Shown piece after piece: positions 1 through 10,460 of a stretch of DNA of 64,000 nucleotides. The stretch spans positions 1 through 64,000 of the forward strand of contig JAIRUZ010000032.1 in NCBI GenBank assembly GCA_031254115.1. Direction: 5' to 3'. Both the position numbers and the translations under genes were made by a program. The DNA is from Streptococcaceae bacterium. Its GTDB lineage: Bacteria; Bacillota; Bacilli; Lactobacillales; Streptococcaceae. How positions within the stretch are numbered: position 1 is the first letter of the stretch; each line of letters opens with the position of its first letter. The notes beneath the pieces were generated by a model, which saw only the letters and a program-made list of their open reading frames with translations, was not told the origin of the DNA and made no database searches.

Positions 1-108
1 CGCCTTGTGCGCCTTGTGCGCCTTGTGCGCCTTGTGCGCCTTGTGCGCCTTGTGCGCCTTGTGCGCCTTGTGCGCCTTGTGCGCCTTGTGCGCCTTGTGC
101 GCCTTGCG
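1..108 (-). repeat. 9-bp tandem repeat cgccttgtg (11 perfect units plus 1 variant), encoding collagen-like Gly-Ala-Gln triplets; continues past the left edge
   Basis: Direct reading: units start at 1,10,19...91 and are identical; the last unit, 100-108, is cgccttgcg. Confidence 0.97.
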
Positions 109-3100
109 GACCAGTCGCTAATTCTTTAACGGTGACAACTTGTGTACTAGAAACTGTTTCTGGAAGACCCGTTACTGGATTTGTGTAGCTTAATGTATAG
201 ACAACACCATACGTGCCTACCGTTGTCGTATCTACGTTTGAGCTAACAGAAATCGTGCCTGGGAAGTGAGAAACTGAACCTGTCGATGTCGTTACCGTCG
301 GATAAGTAACTGAAGCTGGTGATGGCGCTGGAGTAAAGCTATCACCTACTGTCAGCACAACATTTGCTGGAGCCGCAATCGTTGGTGCTGTATAAGTTGC
401 TGACTCTGGTGTATCTACTGCTTGTGAACTAGCTGCATTAGTCGTGTAAACATATGTCACGTTGATTGGTGTCGTTTGTGCGCTACCATCTGAGAGCGTT
501 GTCAATTGGAAAGCTTGGTCAGACGTGAGACCCGCAACTTGCACTGCATTGCTTGGTGTCGTTGTCAATGTATAACCAGCAATTGTAAGAGGTGTCGTTG
601 TGTAACCAGCGTTTACATCAGCAACTGGGAGTGTCGTTTGAGGTGCAATTACTGCGCCATTTGCATCAACATAGTTGACGAGGACAGTTCCTGGAACAGG
701 AAGAACGACTGCTGGGTTCGAGATAATTGTTGGAATTGCAAGTGAAACGCTTGCCATGTTAGAAGCTGTCACCGAGCGAGCAAGTGGGCTTGCAGCAAGT
801 GCCGTCGAAGTTGTAGAAACTGGTGAGAAACTGTAATGTGCTTGCAATGTTACGTTTTGAAGGTTTGTACCGTCAAATGTCACAACTGAATTTGCATACA
901 AGTTACCAAGGCTATCAACTGATGATTGCACCGTAACAGGAGAGCCAACAAAAGCACCTGTATCTTTATTAACCAATTGAATCGTCAGGTTTTGTTTCGT
1001 GCCAGCATCAGCAACGTCATTTTCAACGTGTACTTCAACAATCGCTTTCTGGTTTGGTGATGCGTTGAAGCTGCCCCCACCGCTGTAGAAGTTCAGCAAT
1101 TGACCAACTCCCTGCGCCACGTGTACCACATTCGTTGACGTCACTGTGTTACCTGCGGCGTCTGTATACGTATAAACAGCGCTTTGGTCGCTTGGAGCTG
1201 TTGTTGGAACATTAGAGATTGTGACTGCGTTTGCATTACCGGCTGTGCCGTCAGTGTTGACAACAGATGTCACACCATTTGCGGCTGCAACTGTGCTACC
1301 TACCCAAACTGTTTGTGGTTTTGTTGTCAGTGACAACTGATTTTGTACTGGCGCTGCATTGACTGTAACAACGACGAAGTTAGATGCTCCTACTTTACCT
1401 GAAACAGGATCTTTATAGTAGTAAGCCACATTGTACTGACCAGCTGTTGTCGCCTTGCCGCTTGCATCAAGTGGAAGGGCGCTGTAATCAGCAACGAGGT
1501 TTGGATTGCCCCAAGTGACTGCATTGCCTTCTGAGTCTGTGCCTGAAACGTAGTTACCTGCTGGATTATACCATTGGCCTACTGTCATTACTGTGTTTTG
1601 AGCTGTCAGCACTGGAGAAGCAACATCATTTACTGTAACAACTGCAACATTGGAAGCAATCGGATTGCCCGCAGAGTCTTTAATTGTGTAGTAAACGTTG
1701 TATTGGTTAGGATTAAGTGAGCCTGATCCGCCAGAAGTCAACGCCGCTGCAGTCACATTACCGTTTGCATCAACTGGGATGAATTGGAACGCGCCTGTCG
1801 TGTTGTTGACCATGTTAGTATTTGGATTTGCTGCGTCAAAACCGACTGGTGTTACTTGATTAAGTGTGATTGTTGTGCCATCGCTGTTGACACCACCAAC
1901 AAAGCTGTTCTTGATAGCGTCAGCAAGAGCTTCGCCAACTTTCAGCGTTGAATTTGTAGCTGTCAGCGTGGCTGTATCAGGGGCTGCGACTACATTCACG
2001 AGAGCTACGTTTGATGAAATGCGGTTGCCGGCTGAATCAACAACATTGTATGACACTTGGTAAGAGCCAACTGTTGTTGCTTTTCCGTCAGCCGTCTGTG
2101 GAATAGCGCTGAAGCCAACTGGGTTGACTTGCGTCACTGTCAGCGCGTGGCCAAGTGTATTTTGTCCGCTGACAAAGTTTGCAGCTGGATCAATTGTGTC
2201 ACCTACTTGGATAGTGACGTCTTTAGCTACGAGATTAGCCGTATCTACGTTGTCAGCATACTGGTAAACAACCGTAGTGTTTTGAGTTGCTTGCGGTACA
2301 CCGTTGACAAGCGATGGCGTTACAGCAAATGTTTCAGGAACATACATACCATTTGCCTCAGCGCCTGTAACCGCTGGTTGGCCTGCGTAGTAGTAGTTCT
2401 CTTTGGCAAGGTTAGTTGCGATTTCAGTTGATGGATCTTGAGCCGTAAAGCCAACTGTTACAGAAGCGCGGCCTGTGTAAGTGAAGTTGATTGGGCTTGC
2501 TTGGATAAGCGTACCAACAGCTGAAGAAATGCCATTTGCAAGTCCTTTGACTGTATCAATCACGCCTGTTCCGACAGCACTTACAGTCTTGTTCCAGTTG
2601 CTAACAATACCGTAAACTGTATTCTGAACAAAACCAACTACACCATTCAAAACACCTGTTACAACGCCACCAATGATTGAGCTGTTAGAAAGCCAATCCA
2701 GATTTTGATAAGGCTTGAACAAGTCCACAAGTGAGCTTGGCAGCGTTACCATTTCTTGGAGCGTTACGACAAGTTTCGTTGTCAACGCATTGACTTTACG
2801 TGCAATATCGTTTGTCAGCGCTGTCGCGTTTCCGTGAGCGCCGCCATTGATGGTGTATTGACCGTTAGAACCTGTTGTAACAGGAGCTAGGAAGTTTTCA
2901 GTCCAAGCACCGCTGAACATGTTGCCTGCATCTGACAAGTTGTGTGCAATATCAGCTGCGATTTGGCCTGCTGCAGATGCATTTTTAGCGTATTCGCTAA
3001 CGATGTTTGTCAGCGTGTCAAGTGTTCCTTGGAGCATTTGTCCAAATTGATCCAAGCCGCTAATCAAGCTGCTTGTGAAGTTAGCGCCGCCAAGCCATTG

Positions 3101-4582
3101 ACCGATTGTCTGTCCCAAAATGTTAATAGAAAGAACTGAGCCAACCGCATCTGCAAGAATTGTACCTGTACCGTTCAAGAATGCGCTGAGAGACAAATTG
3201 CCGTCGCCAGTTCCCACATGTCTATCCGCAAGGAAACCGTGAATAACGCCTGCGACCATATCTGTGACCGAGCTGATATTAATCAGACCGCCAGTCACAG
3301 TGCTCACAGCGTCAGCAATGCCGTTAGCAATAAAGCTAACAACGTCACCATTGAGCAGGTTTGTTACGCCGTTCAACAAATCAGCAAAGGCATTGTTGAT
3401 TACTTTAACAACATCCGCAACAGCAGCATCAAGGTTACCCACGACGCTAGCAATTGCATTTTTCACAGCTGACGTTGCGCTTGGATTAAGCGTGTACTGG
3501 ATAGAAACGAGCGCATTGTTGCCAGGTGCAGTTCCTGTGATATAACCAGCCGTATTGCCGTCGCCAGCATTGAAGTTCGCTTGAAGCGTTGAAATAGCAG
3601 CAGCAACATTTGCCATTTCTGCCTGTGCGCTGATCATCGTTGCCAAATCAGCATAAGAATGCGTTTGGTTGTAAGCCGCTGATGCAGCTGATGCTGCGTT
3701 TGAGAGACCTGCAATCTGAACGCTGTAAGATGAAGCAGCTGAGATCATTGAGCTGTAAGCAGATGCTACCTCGCTCGTTGATGCAAAGCTAGAGCTTGTC
3801 AATGTTGGTGTGTTTTCATTCAAGACGATGAATGAGCCGCCTGCTGTTTGGGCTGCCGCTTCGCCTTGGTTGACAACAACATTTCCGCCGCCATCTTTAG
3901 CTGCTTGATACGTGACTGCAACACTTGCAATCGAAAGACCAGCCGTTGTCAAATCGCCAGGAGCTTGAACTGTCCATTGATAGCCATTGCCTGTTGTTTC
4001 AAGAAGCGTGCCTGTAAGTGAGTTAATCTGTTTAACGTCAAACGCTGCAGATGATGTAGCACCAGAACCCGCTTGAATAGCGCCATTGCTGTTGAGCAAT
4101 GTTGAGCTTGTCGTGCTGAGGTTCCATTGCGCTGCAGTTGATGAATCAACTGTGTTTGATACAGTTGCATTAACCGCGTAAGAGCCGTTCGTGTTTTCTG
4201 TATTGTTTGTCTCAGCTGTCCCGTTGCTGAGGGTCGTGCCGTCTTGCAAAAGTGCTTCTGACGTGAGGGACGTGTTGACAGAATCAGAAATAGCATTGTT
4301 TGAAGCTGCTACTGAGTTGGCATAAGATGCATTATCCGTACCTGCGGCTGCGTCTGATCCGAGGCTACCCGTTGCGGTATTGTTCGTTCCGACAACATTG
4401 GCGTCCCCTGCAGCTGCAGTTTGTTGTGACAAAATTTGACCATCAGCATTCGCTGTGACTGTTGAAAGTGCTGCGCCACCGGCAACAGCTGCTACTAACG
4501 CAGATGCGTAGAGCCAGCTTTTACCCGATTTCCATGAACGGAAATTGGCGTTTTTTGTCTGGTTTTCATTTTTGTTAACCAT
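1..4582 (-). CDS. Large cell-surface adhesin, N-terminal part (C-terminus lies beyond the left edge): KxYKxGKxW-like signal, Ser/Ala/Thr-rich region, tandem bacterial Ig-like repeats, MucBP-like region, collagen-like (GAQ)n
   Basis: Open frame from ATG at 4582 (AAGGAGAG upstream): [46 protein letters not shown]... The frame (first codon base = 1 mod 3) was checked at about 3238, 679 and 130 and reads ...[38 protein letters not shown]... and ...[15 protein letters not shown]... to the edge. Absent from the ORF track because it has no stop in the window. Confidence 0.9.
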   Translation of the reverse strand, partial: MVNKNENQTKNANFRSWKSGKSWLYASALVAAVAGGAALSTVTANADGQILSQQTAAAGDANVVGTNNTATGSLGSDAAAGTDNASYANSVAASNNAISDSVNTSLTSEALLQDGTTLSNGTAETNNTENTNGSYAVNATVSNTVDSSTAAQWNLSTTSSTLLNSNGAIQAGSGATSSAAFDVKQINSLTGTLLETTGNGYQWTVQAPGDLTTAGLSIASVAVTYQAAKDGGGNVVVNQGEAAAQTAGGSFIVLNENTPTLTSSSFASTSEVASAYSSMISAASSYSVQIAGLSNAASAASAAYNQTHSYADLATMISAQAEMANVAAAISTLQANFNAGDGNTAGYITGTAPGNNALVSIQYTLNPSATSAVKNAIASVVGNLDAAVADVVKVINNAFADLLNGVTNLLNGDVVSFIANGIADAVSTVTGGLINISSVTDMVAGVIHGFLADRHVGTGDGNLSLSAFLNGTGTILADAVGSVLSINILGQTIGQWLGGANFTSSLISGLDQFGQMLQGTLDTLTNIVSEYAKNASAAGQIAADIAHNLSDAGNMFSGAWTENFLAPVTTGSNGQYTINGGAHGNATALTNDIARKVNALTTKLVVTLQEMVTLPSSLVDLFKPYQNLDWLSNSSIIGGVVTGVLNGVVGFVQNTVYGIVSNWNKTVSAVGTGVIDTVKGLANGISSAVGTLIQASPINFTYTGRASVTVGFTAQDPSTEIATNLAKENYYYAGQPAVTGAEANGMYVPETFAVTPSLVNGVPQATQNTTVVYQYADNVDTANLVAKDVTIQVGDTIDPAANFVSGQNTLGHALTVTQVNPVGFSAIPQTADGKATTVGSYQVSYNVVDSAGNRISSNVALVNVVAAPDTATLTATNSTLKVGEALADAIKNSFVGGVNSDGTTITLNQVTPVGFDAANPNTNMVNNTTGAFQFIPVDANGNVTAAALTSGGSGSLNPNQYNVYYTIKDSAGNPIASNVAVVTVNDVASPVLTAQNTVMTVGQWYNPAGNYVSGTDSEGNAVTWGNPNLVADYSALPLDASGKATTAGQYNVAYYYKDPVSGKVGASNFVVVTVNAAPVQNQLSLTTKPQTVWVGSTVAAANGVTSVVNTDGTAGNANAVTISNVPTTAPSDQSAVYTYTDAAGNTVTSTNVVHVAQGVGQLLNFYSGGGSFNASPNQKAIVEVHVENDVADAGTKQNLTIQLVNKDTGAFVGSPVTVQSSVDSLGNLYANSVVTFDGTNLQNVTLQAHYSFSPVSTTSTALAASPLARSVTASNMASVSLAIPTIISNPAVVLPVPGTVLVNYVDANGAVIAPQTTLPVADVNAGYTTTPLTIAGYTLTTTPSNAVQVAGLTSDQAFQLTTLSDGSAQTTPINVTYVYTTNAASSQAVDTPESATYTAPTIAAPANVVLTVGDSFTPAPSPASVTYPTVTTSTGSVSHFPGTISVSSNVDTTTVGTYGVVYTLSYTNPVTGLPETVSSTQVVTVKELATGPQGAQGAQGAQGAQGAQGAQGAQGAQGAQGAQGAQG

Positions 4583-4627
4583 AAACTCTCCTTTTTGTGA
4601 TGTTTACAAATAAACTTTACGAAGTCA

Positions 4628-4656
4628 ATTTTAACACCTTTTAAAATTAATGTCAA
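4628..4656 (-). promoter_or_regulatory. Candidate sigma-A promoter of the adhesin: TTGACA-17 bp-TAAAAT
   Basis: Minus strand TTGACA (4656-4651), 17-nt spacer, TAAAAT (4633-4628), about 45 bp upstream of the ATG at 4582. Confidence 0.75.
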
Positions 4657-4664
4657 CACTTTTA

Positions 4665-4689
4665 AGTTACTTTTATGTTAAAAGTAACT
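4665..4689. repeat. Perfect 10-bp inverted repeat AGTTACTTTT-atgtt-AAAAGTAACT just upstream of the adhesin -35
   Basis: Direct reading. Confidence 0.85.
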
Positions 4690-4812
4690 AAAGCGTTTTT
4701 GTACATTTCCTTTTATTTTGTTCAATTTCCTTTAAAAGAGGCGAAATCCGCATGCTGACAACTAAAAAATCCGATTAGCCATGCTGCCGTTCGGAATTTT
4801 TTAATTTTCTAT

Positions 4813-4832
4813 TTCTGTCAGCGCTGACAGAA
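4813..4832. repeat. Iterated palindrome, extended to 20 bp TTCTGTCAGCGCTGACAGAA, immediately after a GT stop codon
   Basis: Direct reading; one of 16 exact TGTCAGCGCTGACA sites. Confidence 0.95.
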
Positions 4833-4833
4833 T

Positions 4834-6477
4834 TTATTTTTGAGGCATTTGGTTGCCAAGACCTTCGGTCACGTCAGGCGTGTAGTGAATCGCTTTTTTC
4901 TTGGCGTCATCAAGCAATTGCCGCCACGCTTTCCAGACATTTTTCTCCGAATAACGCTCTGACAGCTCGTAAGACTTGTCAGACATCGCTTGCAGCTTGT
5001 CAGCGTCCTTGAAAAGTTCCACGAAATACGCCGCCATCTTCTCAATCAGCGGCTCAATCTCCGCCGTATTTTTTCCGTAAGGAATGATATAGCCATTTTC
5101 GCCGTCAACCGTCAGCTCGTTCGGCCCGTAATTCACGTCCCACGTCACGCCAACCATACCGTGCGAATACGCCTCCATCATCGACAAATTGAAACCTTCC
5201 ATAATAGAAGCAAGCGCATAAATCTGGTGATTGGCCTGAACGTCGCCTGGATTTGCCGTGTAATCATGCTGCTCAATCGCGTCTTTGAGGCCGTATTTTT
5301 CAATCGCTTCATTAATTTTCTTCATGGCAATATCATTGTCACGGTGATCCACATAACCGTAAATCGTCAAATTAATGTCAGGAATTTCTTTTTTCGCAAT
5401 CCCGACCGCCATTGCAATCTCGCCAATGCGTTTTTCAGGCGCGACACGCGCGGTAACGAGCACGCTGTGTTGCTTGCGCGCTGACATCGGCAAGCGCTCT
5501 TCTTCAAAAACAGCATTTGGAATGACGCCAACAGGAATGGTAAACATTTTTGTTTGAGGTGCAAATCGCGCCTTGACATCTTGTGTTTGCTTCTCTGTCG
5601 CAGAAACGATGGCATCATAACGATTGGCATTTGTCAGCCCATATTCATAGAAATTATTCATGACGGAATGCATCGTGTCTTGTGCATCGCCCGCGTGCGA
5701 ATTGTGCAAATGATAAACACTGTAAATCGGACGCTCCATCACGGTCACTGCCCAATCCGCAAGGTGCGAACGATCCAGTACAAAAACGCTCAGCTTCTTG
5801 TCATCCCAATAATCCGCGTTGATACGATTGAGGAAATGCAGCGTCAGCTCTTCTATGGTAGAAAACGTATAAACCGCTTGGTCTTCTATCAGCCGCCAGC
5901 CCGCTTTGTCATATTTTCCATTGTTGTAAAAGCGGTTGTACGTCTCAAGCACGGGCTTTCCGTCAATATCCCACCAAATTTCTGAGCCGATTTTGTTGTC
6001 TGGTGTGTAAAATTGCGACAGCGTCATAAAGCCACGAAAATCGTAATGATCCACGCGGTAAAGATTGCCAAAGCCATCAAACTTCTCGACCATTGACACG
6101 CGCTCATGTTCATCTTCCGTAAACCAGCGCACACGTGCCAAAAAGACATCGCGCTCGCCCACTTTTCGCAGCACTTGATACAATTTTTCTTGCTCATTTT
6201 TGCTGTAAATCACGTTGGGATAAGAAAAATCAAGGTCTACGACGCGCACGATTTTGTCTTCAACTTGCTCTGTTTTTTGGAAATAATCAAACATAGCAAG
6301 CGTTTCTGAGGGGCTCACGCCCACTTTATTCAGCCAAAAATGCAGGCGCGGATTCCACTCGCGAAAGACGAGCTTAAACGGCTCATTGTTGTCACGGAAA
6401 AGTTCTGCACGCTTAAGCTGTGCGTGCTCAATTCCTGAATTTTTTTCGTTAAACGACGAATTGATAAAAAAGTTCAT
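4834..6477 (-). CDS. Glycosyltransferase, GtfA/TarM-like (poly(glycerol-phosphate) alpha-glucosyltransferase-type) family
   Basis: 547 aa; MNFFINSSFNEKNSGIEHAQLKRAELFRDN N-terminus; GT4-type motif LASIMEGFNLSMMEAYSHGMVGVTWDVNYGPNE; next to the adhesin. Confidence 0.8.
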   Translation of the reverse strand: MNFFINSSFNEKNSGIEHAQLKRAELFRDNNEPFKLVFREWNPRLHFWLNKVGVSPSETLAMFDYFQKTEQVEDKIVRVVDLDFSYPNVIYSKNEQEKLYQVLRKVGERDVFLARVRWFTEDEHERVSMVEKFDGFGNLYRVDHYDFRGFMTLSQFYTPDNKIGSEIWWDIDGKPVLETYNRFYNNGKYDKAGWRLIEDQAVYTFSTIEELTLHFLNRINADYWDDKKLSVFVLDRSHLADWAVTVMERPIYSVYHLHNSHAGDAQDTMHSVMNNFYEYGLTNANRYDAIVSATEKQTQDVKARFAPQTKMFTIPVGVIPNAVFEEERLPMSARKQHSVLVTARVAPEKRIGEIAMAVGIAKKEIPDINLTIYGYVDHRDNDIAMKKINEAIEKYGLKDAIEQHDYTANPGDVQANHQIYALASIMEGFNLSMMEAYSHGMVGVTWDVNYGPNELTVDGENGYIIPYGKNTAEIEPLIEKMAAYFVELFKDADKLQAMSDKSYELSERYSEKNVWKAWRQLLDDAKKKAIHYTPDVTEGLGNQMPQK

Positions 6478-6486
6478 AGTGGCTCC

Positions 6487-7995
6487 TTAATCTACAAAGA
6501 GATTTCCTGCAAATGCGTGCGCGGCTTGCCATTTTTCCCACGCATTGTCCGCGTCAAATGTTTTCGCTTTCTCGTAAGCGCCTGTCGAATAATGCGCCAA
6601 ATCGTCTAAAATGGCAAGTGCGGCGTCGGCTGCTTTTTGAGACGCGCCCAATTGCACGAGAGCACCATTTACACCATTTTCAATTTGCTCACGCAAGCCA
6701 TATTTAACATCGTAAGCAACAACAGGAACGCCTGCCGAAAGTGCGTCAAGAACCGTCATACCGAACGCTTCGCCGACAGACGTTGAAAGCGCAAGCGCAG
6801 CACTCTCGAGCTCTGCCTTGTAAACGGCTGGATTGACATAGCCTGCAAATTCAATGAAATCACGCACCTTTTCTTTGGTCGCCAGTTCTTCGATTTTTTG
6901 TTGGCTGTCAGCTGGCGACGCATAGCCCAAGAATTTCAGGCGTGCATTCGGACGTTTTTGATGAATTTTTGCAAAAATCTTGATGACTTCGCTCGTATTT
7001 TTGTCATCCGCCATTCGTCCAAGATAAACAAGCTTGTCAGGCGTGCGTTTGTCAGCGCTGACAGGTTTGTCTACCTCAGAAAACGTATCAGGCACCACAA
7101 GCACATTTTTAAATTTGCTGCCGAGCGCATAAATATCTGCCTGTTGCGCCTCAGTCGGCACCAAAACGCCGTCAAAATGAACGGCCAGTGAATCAAAAAT
7201 AGGCTTCATGTAAGGCGCGACTTGCTTTGGCGCGCCATTTGCTGCATGCGTGGCGTGAAGAAATTGCCATTTGCCGCGAGCGCCTTGAACCATTGAAAAC
7301 GCGGGCGCAAGCGACGGGCGATCATTGATGAAAACAGCGTCTTCCCGAGCTGCAAGCTCGTTGAGAAAGAAAACAAACAGCTGATCCTCGCTGTCAAATT
7401 GCCAGCTTTTCCCTTTGTAATCCAAAACTTTATACATTGACGGCAATACTTGCCCGTTCACATTCATGCGCGCAATTTCAAGGCGCGGCTTACCTGTGCG
7501 GTCAAAGAAAAGCTGCGCGCCGGGCGTGCCATCTGGATGAAAATACTGCGTCGATGATTTGAACCCACGACGATCCCAAATATCTTTCGCTGAAATGCCC
7601 ATCAGATCATTGTAATAGTCAATACTGCCGACAATGCCAACCGTGGCAGGCGCAATCTGCACTTCGGCAATAACTTTGCCCGCATGCCTTACGACTGAAC
7701 GATTGGCATCGATACCCTCGATATGATAGGTATTTTTGTCAATCGCTTCGGCATAGCGCACATCAATGTCCGCCTCGGGCACCTCGACAGTTTCCTGAAA
7801 AAAGTCGTACATGTTCATCACATCTGTCTGCAGAAGCCCCACGCGTCCCGCGTCTCCTCTGAGTTGCGACGAATAATTGCGCGTGAGGATTTTTGCGGGA
7901 ATCCCGTGCGCCTTAAAAAGCTCAAGGCGTTTTAAGGCTGAGAACTCGGTCCCTGAATTGAGCGTGAAAATATTTTCGTTTAAAAAGTAATTCAT
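6487..7995 (-). CDS. Glycosyltransferase, GtfA/TarM-like family (paralogue of the neighbouring gene)
   Basis: 502 aa; MNYFLNENIFTLNSGTEFSALKRLELFKAHGIPAKILTRNY; STSVGEAFGMTVLDALSAGVPVVAYDVKYGLREQI. Confidence 0.8.
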   Translation of the reverse strand: MNYFLNENIFTLNSGTEFSALKRLELFKAHGIPAKILTRNYSSQLRGDAGRVGLLQTDVMNMYDFFQETVEVPEADIDVRYAEAIDKNTYHIEGIDANRSVVRHAGKVIAEVQIAPATVGIVGSIDYYNDLMGISAKDIWDRRGFKSSTQYFHPDGTPGAQLFFDRTGKPRLEIARMNVNGQVLPSMYKVLDYKGKSWQFDSEDQLFVFFLNELAAREDAVFINDRPSLAPAFSMVQGARGKWQFLHATHAANGAPKQVAPYMKPIFDSLAVHFDGVLVPTEAQQADIYALGSKFKNVLVVPDTFSEVDKPVSADKRTPDKLVYLGRMADDKNTSEVIKIFAKIHQKRPNARLKFLGYASPADSQQKIEELATKEKVRDFIEFAGYVNPAVYKAELESAALALSTSVGEAFGMTVLDALSAGVPVVAYDVKYGLREQIENGVNGALVQLGASQKAADAALAILDDLAHYSTGAYEKAKTFDADNAWEKWQAAHAFAGNLFVD

Positions 7996-8068
7996 ACTGC
8001 TTCCTTCTGAAATTGAATTTATTATATTTTATCAAATTTTGCCCGCATTGACAATCATACCAACTGCC

Positions 8069-8776
8069 TTATTTCTCGTGCAAAAACTGTTTTAACGTCA
8101 TTTTTTGTGCATTATATTTGACATACATACCGTTTGAGGCGCGCTTAATCAGCGTCGGCACCGTTTTAACCCCGTACTTCTCACGAATCGGATGCGCCGC
8201 GTCGCTGCCTTCTGTATTTACAAAATACAGCGGCGTTTTGAGCTCTGGAAATTGTTGCGCCATGTGACGCGACCACGGGCACGTTCGACGCCCAAAGAAA
8301 ATAACGGCCGGCTCAAGCAGCGATTCAACGTCCTCAAATTTGAGCGGAAAAAGTCCAGCAACATGGTCATCAAATGCGGCCATATTTTCTGGTGTATCCG
8401 GCACATCAACTTTTTCTCCCATCAGCGTAAATTGATTGCCATCCAAATCCGCGAAGACAAACACATACTGATCGCCGTAAGGCATCAAATCGCTCACCTC
8501 AGGAGCCACAGCTTTTGCCTTTTCGTACAGCTCATCAATGACGCTCGCGCTAAAAAGCAAAACAGGTTTTTTCTCTGCCTGATCTGGCTGCGTTTGGCGA
8601 ATGAAATCAATGTCGTAAAGCTGAAGCGCAGCGCCCGTTTCTCCGTACATAAGCAGCGACGTTTCCGTTCCGCCCAGATCTTCGCGCATGGCTTCTTCAA
8701 AGCCCAATGCCTGCCAAAACTTGCTTGAAGCGTCCACATTTTTGACATAGAGCATGATGGTCATGTCTGTAATCAT
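8069..8776 (-). CDS. VOC/glyoxalase-like domain fused to a thioredoxin-like domain (monothiol CPWS)
   Basis: N-terminus MITDMTIMLYVKNVDASSKFWQALGFEE...DLDGNQFTLMGEK (VOC); C-terminus EPAVIFFGRRTCPWSRHM...IREKYGVKTVPTLIKR (Trx-like). Confidence 0.75.
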   Translation of the reverse strand: MITDMTIMLYVKNVDASSKFWQALGFEEAMREDLGGTETSLLMYGETGAALQLYDIDFIRQTQPDQAEKKPVLLFSASVIDELYEKAKAVAPEVSDLMPYGDQYVFVFADLDGNQFTLMGEKVDVPDTPENMAAFDDHVAGLFPLKFEDVESLLEPAVIFFGRRTCPWSRHMAQQFPELKTPLYFVNTEGSDAAHPIREKYGVKTVPTLIKRASNGMYVKYNAQKMTLKQFLHEK

Positions 8777-8800
8777 AAATTTACTCCTTTCAAACCTTTC

Positions 8801-9598
8801 TCACACATATTGCCAAGCAATAAGTGCTGCGGCAACAACGACGAGGCTTAGAACTAATAATGTATCTCGTTTTTTCCATTTGAGGAGGCGATAGCGCGTG
8901 CGGCCGTCGCCGCCTTGGTAGCCGCGAGATTCCATGGCAATCGCGAGATCGTCCGCACGTCTGAACGAACTGACAAACAGCGGAATCAAAATCGGGATGA
9001 CCGATCGAATTTTTTGAATCAAATTGCCTTCGCCGAAATCCATCCCACGCGCTTTTTGCGCATTCATAATCATTGTCGTGTCGTCCATCAGCGTTGGAAT
9101 AAAGCGTAAGCTGATAGAGAGCATCAGCCCGAGCTCGTGCACAGGAACTTTGATTTTTTTGAGCGGCGCAAGGCCTGTCTCAATGCCGTCCGCAAGCGTC
9201 AGAGGCGGGGTTGTCAGCGTTAAGAGCGTTGACATGAAAATAATCAAGACAAAACGAAAGAAAATGTAAATGGCATTGATAATCGAAGACCTGGAAACAG
9301 TTAAAATCCAGAAATGCCAGAGCACAGGCGTTCCAGGCGTAAATAGCATTTGAAAAAGCACCGTGAAGAGAATCAAGCCAATCATCGGTCTGAGCCCTCT
9401 CAAAAAATAAGTCATGCGAATTTTCGAGAGCAAAACGCCCAGAAATGTATACGCAATCAGCAATGCGTAGCCGACCCAGTCAGTTGCCAGAAAAATCACG
9501 AAGACAAACGCAATCATCACGAGGAGTTTTGCGCGCGGATCCATGCGGTGCAGCAACGAATCGCCTGGAATATAGCGGCCCATCAGCATATTTTGCAT
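8801..9598 (-). CDS. ecfT: ECF transporter transmembrane protein EcfT
   Basis: 265 aa; MQNMLMGRYIPGDSLLHRMDPRAKLL; AxARG-type motif AQKARGMDFGEG; follows two ECF ATPases. Confidence 0.93.
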   Translation of the reverse strand: MQNMLMGRYIPGDSLLHRMDPRAKLLVMIAFVFVIFLATDWVGYALLIAYTFLGVLLSKIRMTYFLRGLRPMIGLILFTVLFQMLFTPGTPVLWHFWILTVSRSSIINAIYIFFRFVLIIFMSTLLTLTTPPLTLADGIETGLAPLKKIKVPVHELGLMLSISLRFIPTLMDDTTMIMNAQKARGMDFGEGNLIQKIRSVIPILIPLFVSSFRRADDLAIAMESRGYQGGDGRTRYRLLKWKKRDTLLVLSLVVVAAALIAWQYV

Positions 9599-9599
9599 C

Positions 9600-10460
9600 T
9601 TAACGCCCTCCTTTCAGCGCGATGAGCTGCGTCACGAGCTCCGCGCGCGTAATCGGAAGTTTGTCAAAGCTGACAGAGCCACCTGACGCTTCTGTCAGCG
9701 CTGACGCAAATTCGGTGGCTTTCGGAATGCCCAATTGATGCGCTTTTAGGAAAGCAACCTCTTGAAAAACAGCGCTCGGAACGCCCGATTTTATCAGCTG
9801 ACCTTTTTCAACGACATAAACAAAGTCTGCATAATCCGCCACATCGTCCATATTGTGCGTGACGAGAACAAGCGTCGTGCCGCGCGCATGAATTTTTGAG
9901 AAAAGCTGCATCATTTCAAGGCGCGCCTTGGGATCGAGCCCTGCCGTGGGCTCATCAAGCACCAAAACTTCGGGCTGCATCGCGAGAATGCCCGCAATCG
10001 CCACGCGACGCATTTGCCCGCCTGAAAGCTCAAACGGCGATTTTTCCCAAAATTCTTCGGGGAGACCGACAAGTGACAATTTCTCGCGTGCCGTGACGCG
10101 CGCTTCTTCCTCAGAAATGCCAAAATTTTGTGGCCCAAAAGCGACATCTTTGAGCACCGTCTCGTCAAATAATTGCGCCTCTGGAAACTGGAAAACGACG
10201 CCCACACGCTTGCGGACGGGCTTGATTTCTTTTTGCTTGCTGTCTGTGCGAATCACAATATCGCCCACAACCACTTCGCCCGCCGTCGGCTGCAAAAGCC
10301 CATTCAAGTGCTGAATAATCGTTGATTTGCCGCTGCCCGTATGCCCGATCAGCGCCGTGTAACTGCCTTCTTTGATGTCAAGCAAAATATCAAAAAGCGC
10401 TTGACTTGCAAACGGCGTGTTCGGCTGGTAGGCGAAATCTACATGGTTAAATCGAATCAC
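9600..10460 (-). CDS. ecfA2: ECF transporter ATPase EcfA2
   Basis: Walker [36 protein letters not shown]. Confidence 0.93.
   Translation of the reverse strand: MIRFNHVDFAYQPNTPFASQALFDILLDIKEGSYTALIGHTGSGKSTIIQHLNGLLQPTAGEVVVGDIVIRTDSKQKEIKPVRKRVGVVFQFPEAQLFDETVLKDVAFGPQNFGISEEEARVTAREKLSLVGLPEEFWEKSPFELSGGQMRRVAIAGILAMQPEVLVLDEPTAGLDPKARLEMMQLFSKIHARGTTLVLVTHNMDDVADYADFVYVVEKGQLIKSGVPSAVFQEVAFLKAHQLGIPKATEFASALTEASGGSVSFDKLPITRAELVTQLIALKGGR

Noticed and set aside
1-108. CRISPR-like direct repeats at the left edge
   Set aside because: 9-bp units with no spacers, in frame in a surface protein (GAQ codons).
506-3545. Short plus-strand ORFs in the track (506-745, 1866-2063, 2057-2431, 2942-3139, 3218-3545)
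   Set aside because: Antisense to a continuous 1527-codon adhesin frame; low-complexity translations without recognisable domains.
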